Shown: positions 1 to 4,871 of the stretch, piece after piece | How the letters are laid out: each line of letters begins with the position of its first letter | Position numbering within the stretch: the stretch's first letter is position 1 | Assembly (NCBI GenBank): GCA_002436485.1 | Contig: DJMK01000075.1 | Location: forward strand, 1 to 7,930 | DNA: 7,930 nucleotides | Reading direction: 5' to 3' | Source: Proteobacteria bacterium UBA6492 | Lineage (GTDB): Bacteria > Pseudomonadota > Gammaproteobacteria > UBA6429 > Thiohalophilaceae | Program-made: the position numbers and the translations under genes | The notes under the pieces: generated by a model | The model's input: the letters and a program-made list of their open reading frames with translations, nothing else | What the model was told of the DNA's origin: nothing | Database searches by the model: none

Positions 1-124
1 CAAATTTAAGTATGACATGATCTGGCAAGTTATTTTGAGCTAATGTGACTAATATCAAGGCCATCAATTACCTTACAGCTTAAAGAGTAAATGCAATTCC
101 AAACAAAAGGTTAACTCAAATATT

Positions 125-160
125 GAATGACTGCTTCTGGCCGAAAGCCGATGTACAGTA
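125..160. repeat. Possible degenerate copy of a dispersed intergenic repeat / weak hairpin
   Basis: Just beyond the kinase stop lies a nested dyad: ACTG (130-133) pairs with CAGT (156-159), and GGC (139-141) pairs with GCC (147-149). The core TGGCCGAAAGC looks like intergenic repeats I recall from environmental proteobacterial genomes, but that is memory and not a search. There is no T-run on the minus strand directly after it, so it is a poor rho-independent terminator for the kinase gene. The remaining bases 1-124 are AT-rich and I see no gene in them. Confidence 0.22.
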
Positions 161-1609
161 TCAGGCTGCTTCTTTGCGCATGCGTTGTAACATGGCCTGT
201 TCCCACAAGAGAAATCGTCGATCCAGTACGGTTGTATTGAATGAGGGATTGAACCAGTCACCATGCTGGTTCTCGGGCCAATGGGACGGCTTGCCTGCGG
301 CCAGGTAGGCAGCACCACGCGCAGTGGCTTCGCATTCTTTTGGTCGATAAACCGGTAGGCGACATAGATCTGCTACACGTTGACACAGTCCATCCAGCCG
401 TGCCAGGCCGCCAGAAATCTGCAGTTGTTGCGGTGGGGATGAGAACTTCAGCATTTCCTGCACGTTAGCATTCAATAAAAAGGCAATGCTATCTATAACG
501 GCGACATAATTAGCGGCCGTGTCGCCGCCATGCAGTAATTCCGTTTCAAAGTCGGCAAGCCAATAGGGTGCAGCCAGCCCGGAGATACCATTCAGGAACA
601 GGGGCGGGTTGGTTTCTGTTTTCAACCACTCGGGTAATTTTTTCCACAGATCCTCGACCGGGAAATGTTTTTGCATCCAGTCGATAGCGCTCCCACCACC
701 GTTAACGGTGCCTTCAAGCACATACTGCGATTCACTGTCCTCGGAATAGATAACACTGGTCAGTAGTCGACGTGCATAAATCATCGAGTGGCCGGAAGGG
801 CGCGAGATAAATGCACCGGTACCCACGTTGATGTAAGCTGTTTCATACTGTACGTCGCCGTAGGCATACATAGCAGCAGATTGATCGCCTGTGACAATTT
901 TCAGCGGCACATTGTTATCGCCAATCGAAAGATGGCCATACTCATGCCGAGTGGGGACACATTCTGGCAACAGTTCGCGTGCTATCCCAAACCGTTCCAG
1001 CAGGGAATCATCCCAGTCCTTTTGGTTGATGTTCCACAACAAGGTGCGTGACGCACTTACCGAATCTGCATAGGCATTATTTTCCTGCAGCAGATTAAAC
1101 ACTATGTAACTACTCATCGGGCCACAAAAAAGGCGGCCTTCGTCGCGGGCACGTTTTACCGCATCGAGATTATCCAGACACCAACGTAATTTACTGGCGC
1201 CATAGTGTGGCGAGGGGAACAGGCCGGTGGAACGATGAATTTCGTCGCGATCCATTTCAAGTTGTGCCATCCACTGGAAATTACGCGTGTCTTGCCAGCT
1301 AATGATGGGGGATAGGGCTTCACCGGTTTGCCTGTCCCAGCACACTACATTGGAACGCTGCGTGGCGATGCCTGCTGCTTCGATATAGCGAGCTCGATCA
1401 CCGAGCTCTTCGACTGTTTTATCCAGGCAGTTGCGAATCGATTGCAGCATGGCGGCTGCGTCATGTTCAACGTAATGGGGACTGGGGCGCTGGCTGGTAA
1501 TTTCACATTGATGATGTGTCACCAGATCGCCTTCGGCATTGAAGACCATGACCCGGCTGGCGTGGCCGCCCTGGTCGATAGTTAAAAACAGGTTTTTGTT
1601 TGTGAGCAC
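161..1609 (-). CDS. FGGY-family carbohydrate kinase, glycerol kinase-like, substrate uncertain
   Basis: This 482-aa cytoplasmic kinase is expected to phosphorylate a polyol or sugar with ATP. It follows glycerol kinase (about 500 aa) along its whole length. The N-terminal phosphate loop is DQGGHASR (12-19, against DQGTTSSR in GlpK). A WVEHD-like segment sits at 45-50, GDQ at 241-243, GTG at 263-265, and SGLAAPYW at 343-350. The FGGY C-terminal signature SGGLARLDGLCQRVADL starts at 399, followed by ATARGAAYLA at 428-437. Compared with E. coli GlpK, the glycerol-contacting Arg and Asp are kept (R85, D242), but Glu84 is replaced by Ser (S86) and Tyr135 aligns with His (H135, with Y136 next to it). 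The substrate may therefore not be glycerol, so I give no symbol. The start is GTG at 1609-1607; no ATG, GTG or TTG lies between it and the upstream in-frame stop, and its Shine-Dalgarno is weak. It lies 111 bp downstream of trhP on the same strand, with a CRP-like site in the gap. Confidence 0.9.
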   Translation of the reverse strand: MLTNKNLFLTIDQGGHASRVMVFNAEGDLVTHHQCEITSQRPSPHYVEHDAAAMLQSIRNCLDKTVEELGDRARYIEAAGIATQRSNVVCWDRQTGEALSPIISWQDTRNFQWMAQLEMDRDEIHRSTGLFPSPHYGASKLRWCLDNLDAVKRARDEGRLFCGPMSSYIVFNLLQENNAYADSVSASRTLLWNINQKDWDDSLLERFGIARELLPECVPTRHEYGHLSIGDNNVPLKIVTGDQSAAMYAYGDVQYETAYINVGTGAFISRPSGHSMIYARRLLTSVIYSEDSESQYVLEGTVNGGGSAIDWMQKHFPVEDLWKKLPEWLKTETNPPLFLNGISGLAAPYWLADFETELLHGGDTAANYVAVIDSIAFLLNANVQEMLKFSSPPQQLQISGGLARLDGLCQRVADLCRLPVYRPKECEATARGAAYLAAGKPSHWPENQHGDWFNPSFNTTVLDRRFLLWEQAMLQRMRKEAA

Positions 1610-1643
1610 GATCCGTCGTCGATTATTTATTGATTACTAATCT

Positions 1644-1649
1644 ATTCTA
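1644..1649 (-). promoter_or_regulatory. Candidate -10 box (TAGAAT) for the FGGY kinase gene
   Basis: On the minus strand TAGAAT matches five of six bases of the sigma-70 -10 consensus. A start point about seven bases downstream (near 1637) would leave a leader of roughly 28 nt. The hexamer at -35 spacing (CAACAT) is poor, which is common for activator-dependent promoters. The centre of the CRP-like site at 1689-1704 would then fall near -60, the class I position. Confidence 0.35.
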
Positions 1650-1688
1650 ACGGCGGATAGGGGAATATGTTGAAAAGCATTATTGTAG

Positions 1689-1704
1689 TGTGGAATAGAT
1701 CACA
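1689..1704. promoter_or_regulatory. CRP/Vfr-type operator candidate upstream of the kinase
   Basis: TGTGGAATAGATCACA matches TGTGA-N6-TCACA at 9 of 10 core positions with the right spacing. It lies 80 bp before the kinase start and right after the trhP stop, so it is placed to control the carbohydrate kinase. Catabolite control is plausible for such a gene, but this is inference from one site. Confidence 0.4.
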
Positions 1705-1720
1705 GTAAGTGGGTAGCTGG

Positions 1721-3073
1721 TTATTCCAGGTAGCGCGCAAGTAACGCCCGGTCATAATTTGCGGCAGGTAACGGAATCCTGACTTCGTAACCACCGCCCG
1801 GAGCTTCCTGCATGGGTTCGCCCTTGAGGCTTTCCATGTGCGTGACGACGATGTCCTGGTTGCCTTCCGGAGCAATGATCTCCAGCTTGTCGCCGATGGC
1901 CATCTTGTTTTTGACCAGTACCTCACCAACACCCTCGGCCTTGTCGAAATTCATCACTTCGCCAACGAATTGTTGGCGCAGGTGCCTAGAATTATTGTGC
2001 AGGTAGTTCTGATAATCCTGGTCGGGATGGCGTTGGTAAAAGCCTTCCGTGTAACCGCGGTTGGCGAGATTTTCCAGTTTACCGTACAGCGCCGGGTTAA
2101 ATGGTCTGCCGGCAACGGCATCATCAATGGCCTGGCGATAGATCTGAGCGGTGCGTGCCACATAGTAGTGTGACTTGGTGCGGCCTTCTATCTTTAAGGA
2201 GTCGATACCAATTTTTGTTAACCGCTCCACGTGCTGTACCGCACGCAGGTCACGGGAGTTCATTATATAAGTACCGTGCTCGTCTTCGATGATCGGCATG
2301 TACTCATTGGGCCGGTTTGGCTCTTCAATCAGATAGACACGATCAGCCAGTGGATGCCGCGGCTGCTTGTTCTGTTCCGGAAACAGCTCGGGAGTCTTGA
2401 TGGCCGCCATGGCATCGAAATCGATTTTTTGAATATCGCCACTTTCGTTCTCATTGGCATTATGCATCTTGTAGTCCCAGCGACAGGCATTGGTACAGGT
2501 GCCCTGGTTGGGATCACGGTGATTGAAATACCCGGACAACAGGCAGCGGCCTGAATAGGCGATACATAGCGCACCATGTACAAACACCTCCAGCTCCATG
2601 TCAGGACACAGCTGGCGAATTTCCTCGATTTCATCCAGTGACAGTTCGCGTGACAGGATGACACGTTCCAGCCCGATGGATTGCCAGAATTTTACCCCGG
2701 CATAGTTGACCGTGTTGGCCTGCACGGACAGGTGAACAGGAACCTCTGGCCAGCGTTCACGTACCATCATGATCAGGCCGGGATCGGCCATGATCAAGGC
2801 ATCCGGTTTTAACGCGATGACCGGCTCCATGTCCTTAATATAGGTTTTGACCTTGGCGTTATGCGGCATGATGTTGCTGGCCACGAAAAACTTGCGCCCC
2901 AGGCGATGTGCCTCGGCGATGCCGTTTGCCAGGTTCTCAAGCTGAAAATCATTGTTGCGCACACGCAACGAGTAACGTGGCTGGCCGGCATACACCGCAT
3001 CGGCACCATAGGCAAAGGCATAGTGCATGTTCTTGATAGTACCGGCTGGTAATAGTAATTCGGGCGTTTTCAT
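1721..3073 (-). CDS. trhP: TrhP (YegQ), U32-family tRNA uridine-34 hydroxylation protein
   Basis: This 450-aa protein belongs to the peptidase U32 family. The name is historical: characterised members are not proteases but iron-sulfur hydroxylation factors. TrhP (E. coli YegQ, 453 aa) takes part in prephenate-dependent 5-hydroxylation of wobble uridine 34, the first step towards cmo5U/mcmo5U in tRNA. The N-terminal barrel begins PELLLPAGTIKNMHYAFAYG. The U32 signature EVFVHGALC is at 162-170, followed by SGRCLLSG (174-181) and NQGTCTNACRW (189-199). Cys170, Cys177, Cys193 and Cys197 are candidate iron-sulfur ligands by analogy with the family. The segments DEHGTYIMNSRDLRA, KIEGRTKSHYY and RGYTEGF, and a C-terminal beta domain with KNKMAIGDKLE, match YegQ closely, which separates it from RlhA, UbiU and UbiV. 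The ATG start is in register with YegQ; the Shine-Dalgarno is weak. It is transcribed divergently from rsd. Confidence 0.95.
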   Translation of the reverse strand: MKTPELLLPAGTIKNMHYAFAYGADAVYAGQPRYSLRVRNNDFQLENLANGIAEAHRLGRKFFVASNIMPHNAKVKTYIKDMEPVIALKPDALIMADPGLIMMVRERWPEVPVHLSVQANTVNYAGVKFWQSIGLERVILSRELSLDEIEEIRQLCPDMELEVFVHGALCIAYSGRCLLSGYFNHRDPNQGTCTNACRWDYKMHNANENESGDIQKIDFDAMAAIKTPELFPEQNKQPRHPLADRVYLIEEPNRPNEYMPIIEDEHGTYIMNSRDLRAVQHVERLTKIGIDSLKIEGRTKSHYYVARTAQIYRQAIDDAVAGRPFNPALYGKLENLANRGYTEGFYQRHPDQDYQNYLHNNSRHLRQQFVGEVMNFDKAEGVGEVLVKNKMAIGDKLEIIAPEGNQDIVVTHMESLKGEPMQEAPGGGYEVRIPLPAANYDRALLARYLE

Positions 3074-3104
3074 TAGGTAGCTGCTTTGGATGTAAGATGT
3101 GTAT

Positions 3105-3113
3105 ATTCTAGCA
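3105..3113 (-). promoter_or_regulatory. Candidate extended -10 promoter for trhP
   Basis: The minus strand reads TGCTAGAAT, an extended -10 element (TGn followed by a five-of-six -10 hexamer). It lies 32 bp upstream of the trhP ATG and would give a leader of about 25 nt. No good -35 hexamer is visible, as is usual for extended -10 promoters. A small imperfect stem (AACC/GGTT around TCTC/GAGA, 3129-3151), whose minus-strand loop is TTCG, lies just upstream. Confidence 0.35.
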
Positions 3114-3153
3114 ATCTGGTAAGAAATAAACCTCTCTCCGAAGAGATGGTTAT

Positions 3154-3167
3154 AATTCAGCTGAATT
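3154..3167. promoter_or_regulatory. Perfect 14-bp palindrome AATTCAGCTGAATT in the trhP-rsd divergent region
   Basis: The sequence is a perfect palindrome with no central spacer, so it suits dimeric protein binding better than an RNA hairpin. It lies between the divergent promoters of trhP and rsd, about 45 bp upstream of the trhP -10 candidate. I do not recognise the cognate regulator. Confidence 0.35.
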
Positions 3168-3219
3168 TCAATGTTTTTTCACCAGAATGTACTGGCACAA
3201 CCTGCCTGGAATGGATCTG

Positions 3220-3233
3220 CGTGATAGATCACG
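3220..3233. promoter_or_regulatory. 14-bp dyad CGTGAT-AG-ATCACG, operator-like
   Basis: Two perfect 6-bp arms flank a 2-bp centre. GTGA and TCAC recall CRP/FNR half-sites, but they are separated by only 4 bases, not the 6 of CRP sites. Its overall length matches FNR-type TTGAT-N4-ATCAA sites, but the outer bases differ. It sits about 50 bp upstream of the rsd -35 box. Confidence 0.35.
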
Positions 3234-3251
3234 AAAACGGTTTTGCGGTTT

Positions 3252-3270
3252 AGCTAACTGCCTGTTAGCT
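3252..3270. promoter_or_regulatory. Inverted repeat AGCTAAC-N5-GTTAGCT upstream of the rsd promoter
   Basis: Two perfect 7-bp arms with a 5-base spacer (TGCCT) end 14 bp before the rsd -35 hexamer. The position suits an activator or repressor site. As RNA it could form a 7-bp stem, but no T-run follows on either strand, so a terminator is unlikely. Confidence 0.35.
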
Positions 3271-3284
3271 GGCTGCAAATATAC

Positions 3285-3315
3285 TTGACAACATGGTACC
3301 AGTTTCAGGCATAGT
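3285..3315 (+). promoter_or_regulatory. Sigma-70-type promoter of rsd
   Basis: A perfect -35 hexamer TTGACA (3285-3290) is followed after 19 bp by CATAGT (3310-3315; four of six -10 matches). The spacer is longer than the ideal 17. Transcription would begin near 3322, leaving a leader of about 28 nt that contains the strong Shine-Dalgarno GAGGAGGT just before rsd. Confidence 0.5.
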
Positions 3316-3350
3316 AATACCCATAAGAAATATAGAGTGAGGAGGTAAGG

Positions 3351-3803
3351 ATGCAAACCAATCAGGCATCCACTGAGCGTCGCCATGCCGCTCAGACAAA
3401 GCTAACAACATTGCTGGAAAGTCGAAAAGAAACATTGTCCCTGTACAACCACCTGGCAGGGTTGCGGCCGTTTAAACCTGAGCAAGTAGTCAAACAGGCT
3501 CTACAGGAATTCTGCGAAGCGTTGGTGGACTATACGGCGAGTGCGCATTTCCAGCTTTATCGTTTTATCGATGAAGGCAAGGAGCGGCGCGCCAATGTGC
3601 GGGATATCGCTGACAAGGTCTATCCGCCAATCGCCGAAACGACCCAGCAGATTCTCGATTTTAACGAAAAGTACGATACCGACGAGCATTGCAACCACCT
3701 GGAGGCTCTGGACAGCGATTTGTCACTGCTGGGCGAGATTCTCGCGGATCGTATTCTGTATGAAGACCAGATAATTGCTGCGTTGTCAGCAGGTCGCGGT
3801 TAA
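3351..3803 (+). CDS. rsd: Rsd/AlgQ-family regulator of sigma D (sigma-70 anti-sigma factor)
   Basis: This 150-aa cytoplasmic protein is close to the usual 158-160 aa of Rsd and AlgQ. These helical proteins bind the housekeeping sigma factor RpoD and reduce its use by core polymerase, typically as growth slows. In Pseudomonas the homologue AlgQ also influences alginate and siderophore genes. The family pattern is clear: an N-terminal helix with ESRKETLSLYNHLAGL (23-38), FKPEQVVKQALQEFCEALVDY (41-61) followed by TASAHFQLYRFID, and C-terminal LADRILYEDQII (131-142). Asp60 in LVDY aligns with Asp63 of E. coli Rsd, a residue implicated in sigma binding. The ATG start is supported by a strong GAGGAGGT Shine-Dalgarno (3339-3346) four bases upstream. 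It is monocistronic as far as I can see and is transcribed divergently from trhP. I see no clear terminator after it. Confidence 0.93.
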   Translation: MQTNQASTERRHAAQTKLTTLLESRKETLSLYNHLAGLRPFKPEQVVKQALQEFCEALVDYTASAHFQLYRFIDEGKERRANVRDIADKVYPPIAETTQQILDFNEKYDTDEHCNHLEALDSDLSLLGEILADRILYEDQIIAALSAGRG

Positions 3804-3898
3804 TCTTCTTTAGTTAACGCAATATTCCTCGGGGCGTCGCAAGGTATAAATTGCCCGCCATCCTTAGCAGGCCAGGGGGAGGTAATCATTGCCAGGCC

Positions 3899-3922
3899 GT
3901 ATTTAGAATCTGGCTAAATACG
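3899..3922. repeat. Dyad copy 1 (TTTAG-N7-CTAAA), 9-bp arms
   Basis: Arms CGTATTTAG (3898-3906) and CTAAATACG (3914-3922) flank a 7-base centre. The inner 18 bases (3902-3919) match dyad copy 2 at 15 of 18 positions. It lies about 95 bp after the rsd stop. No T-run follows, so it is a weak terminator for rsd; it could serve as one of a pair of operator sites or as an RNA stem. Confidence 0.35.
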
Positions 3923-3992
3923 TGCTTATTGCCACTTCCAGGAATGCTGTCAGCGTGAAAAATAGCTACTTCCCTGTACAGTATTCCTTGTT

Positions 3993-4010
3993 TTTAGAAC
4001 CTTTCTAAAT
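3993..4010. repeat. Dyad copy 2 (TTTAG-N7-CTAAA)
   Basis: TTTAGAACCTTTCTAAAT repeats copy 1 with the same half-sites and the same 7-base spacing, 91 bp away. Here the perfect arms are 7 bp (TTTAGAA/TTCTAAA) with a 3-base loop. It lies 28 bp past the stop of the small minus-strand gene at 4038-4178 and could mark its 3' end, although no T-run follows on that strand. The rest of 3804-4037 holds no ORF that I can support. Confidence 0.35.
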
Positions 4011-4037
4011 CAAAACACACTTTACGGTGCTCAATTA

Positions 4038-4178
4038 TCAGGCAGCGAATTTCTCAATTAGCTGTTCTGACGTTTTTCTGTAATCCGTCGTCTGTTTTTC
4101 CTCGTCGGTGGCGAGCATCAAGATCGCCTCTTCCAGACTCAGTTCCTCAACTTCGTAGATGGGTAATTGGTCATTCAT
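4038..4178 (-). CDS. Small acidic hypothetical protein (46 aa)
   Basis: I do not recognise this protein. It begins MNDQLPIYEVEELSLEEAI and ends EQLIEKFAA; it is rich in Glu and Asp, likely helical, cytoplasmic, and has no signal or membrane segment. Two in-frame ATGs exist. The one at 4178 has GGGG (4187-4190) 8 bases upstream, while the one at 4184 leaves only 2 bases, so 4178 is preferred; the other would give 48 aa. A good sigma-70-like promoter lies just upstream at 4218-4246, which makes a real gene more likely than a chance ORF. It is convergent with rsd and divergent from the 108-aa gene. It could be a small adaptor or partner protein, but nothing in the sequence fixes a role. Confidence 0.5.
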   Translation of the reverse strand: MNDQLPIYEVEELSLEEAILMLATDEEKQTTDYRKTSEQLIEKFAA

Positions 4179-4217
4179 AAGCATAGCCCCATGTGATCTA
4201 CATAATATTTAGGTAGT

Positions 4218-4246
4218 TATATAGCCTTTTTCAGATCAAATATCAA
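4218..4246 (-). promoter_or_regulatory. Sigma-70-like promoter for the 46-aa minus-strand gene
   Basis: On the minus strand TTGATA (4246-4241, five of six -35 matches) is followed after exactly 17 bp by TATATA (4223-4218). An overlapping TATAAC (4221-4216) fits the -10 consensus better, with 19-bp spacing. Transcription would start near 4210, giving a leader of about 30 nt that contains the GGGG ribosome-binding motif. Confidence 0.5.
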
Positions 4247-4294
4247 GAAGATTCTATAACTTACTGTTTATTAATGATTTAATAGATCTGAAAA
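4228..4294. repeat. Perfect 10-bp inverted repeat TTTTCAGATC / GATCTGAAAA, 47 bp apart
   Basis: The arms are at 4228-4237 and 4285-4294. They bracket the -35 box of the minus-strand promoter and lie in the intergenic region between two divergent genes, so paired regulator binding with looping is possible. A 10-bp palindrome GCAGATCTGC follows at 4313-4322. GATC occurs five times between 4195 and 4333. I see no confident promoter for the 108-aa gene here; TTTAAT at 4278-4283 is a possible -10 without a -35. Confidence 0.3.
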
Positions 4295-4401
4295 TGTCGA
4301 GGATTATTGCTGGCAGATCTGCTCAAATCGATCTATATTTTTGGACCCATACAAAAACAAGGTGTACCCAATGCAGGTGCACAAAGGGAGGAGAACAAGC
4401 G

Positions 4402-4728
4402 GTGCCTTACGCCATCGTGATTAATCTCGATTACGAGAATCATCCGCCAGAGATCTGTTCCGAACTATGGAACGTGATCAAGCTGGGTATGTTGCAGGCC
4501 GGTTTTGTCTGTGATGGCCGGCGATTCATTATTAGCCAGCCGGAATACCGCGCCTGTGAGCTGGCGCGTGGTGTTATCGACGATCTGGAAGATCATCTCG
4601 AATACCATCGCAAGCACCTGTATCGTTTTATGCGAGACTTCTATGGTTATGACACGGAGGCCACGCGCAATTTACTGGTGCCAGGCGGAAAGGAACAAAT
4701 CGAATTGCGGGTTGGCGTTATAAACTAA
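4402..4728 (+). CDS. Hypothetical 108-aa protein, possible VapD/Cas2-like (ferredoxin-like) fold
   Basis: GTG at 4402 is the preferred start. It follows a strong Shine-Dalgarno AAGGGAGGAG (4384-4393) by 8 bases, and the protein-like sequence begins there. The frame stays open back to an ATG at 4294, but those 36 extra residues are Cys/Thr/Arg-rich and not convincing. Strand-helix-strand order can be read: a beta strand PYAIVINLDY (2-11), a helix at 14-35, a strand DGRRFIIS (38-45), then a long helix with ARGVIDDLEDHLEYH and FMRDFYGYD (76-84). The opening YAIVINLD resembles the first strand of VapD (YAIAFDL) and Cas2, where an Asp at this point matters for nuclease activity; here it would be Asp10. 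This resemblance is by eye and may reflect only the common fold. There is no signal or membrane segment. The gene is the apparent head of the moxR operon, 142 bp before moxR with a small ORF in between. Confidence 0.72.
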   Translation: MPYAIVINLDYENHPPEICSELWNVIKLGMLQAGFVCDGRRFIISQPEYRACELARGVIDDLEDHLEYHRKHLYRFMRDFYGYDTEATRNLLVPGGKEQIELRVGVIN

Positions 4729-4751
4729 TCAGTTTCGATAATCCCACCGGT

Positions 4752-4871
4752 GTGTTCTCCCGGAATCTGTTAATCTTCTTTATAGTAATTGTATCGGCCG
4801 CCTTGATTGTCAGCGGCATGACGTTTTGTTGCGGTACACATTTTTATGCTAACCACCTTGAAGAGACCTGA
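4752..4871 (+). CDS. Probable tiny single-pass membrane protein, coupled to moxR
   Basis: An ORF of 39 codons plus stop fills most of the gap before moxR, and its TGA overlaps the moxR ATG (TGATG). It encodes one strong hydrophobic segment: Arg4 and Asn5, then residues 6-27 (LLIFFIVIVSAALIVSG, ending in a Cys-Cys pair), then a polar tail GTHFYANHLEET. The frame is open upstream to 4653 and continues as a protein-like stretch (WRYKLISFDNPTG). Start choice is uncertain. GTG at 4752 has no clear Shine-Dalgarno, but it lies 23 bases after the upstream stop, so re-initiation is possible. An ATT at 4704, preceded by AAGGA at 9-base spacing, would give 55 aa; ATT is a rare start codon (used in infC). 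I do not recognise the family. The membrane helix and tight coupling fit a small partner of the MoxR/VWA membrane complex. Confidence 0.42.
   Translation: MFSRNLLIFFIVIVSAALIVSGMTFCCGTHFYANHLEET

Noticed and set aside
788..1051. Plus-strand frames inside the kinase gene (also 1328-1585)
   Set aside because: They are antisense shadows of a well-conserved FGGY kinase, with no ribosome-binding sites or family features.
1691..1728. Inverted repeat TGGAATA / TATTCCA at the trhP stop as a terminator
   Set aside because: Arms are only 7 bp with a 24-base loop and no T-run on the minus strand; part of it is better explained as the CRP-like site.
1642..1932. 96-aa minus-strand frame over the 3' end of trhP
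   Set aside because: It overlaps trhP in another frame, has Arg/Thr/Ser-rich shadow composition and no recognisable domain.
3799..3812. 14-bp exact repeat GTTAATCTTCTTTA, also at 4769-4782
   Set aside because: One copy spans the rsd stop and the other lies in the tiny membrane ORF. A 14-mer match between AT-rich segments in a window of this size is not far from chance, and no dyad or boundary supports an attachment site.
4294..4401. ATG-started N-terminal extension of the 108-aa gene
   Set aside because: The 36 extra residues are low-quality and Cys/Thr/Arg-rich, and they have no good Shine-Dalgarno. The GTG at 4402 has a strong one at correct spacing and begins a plausible beta strand.
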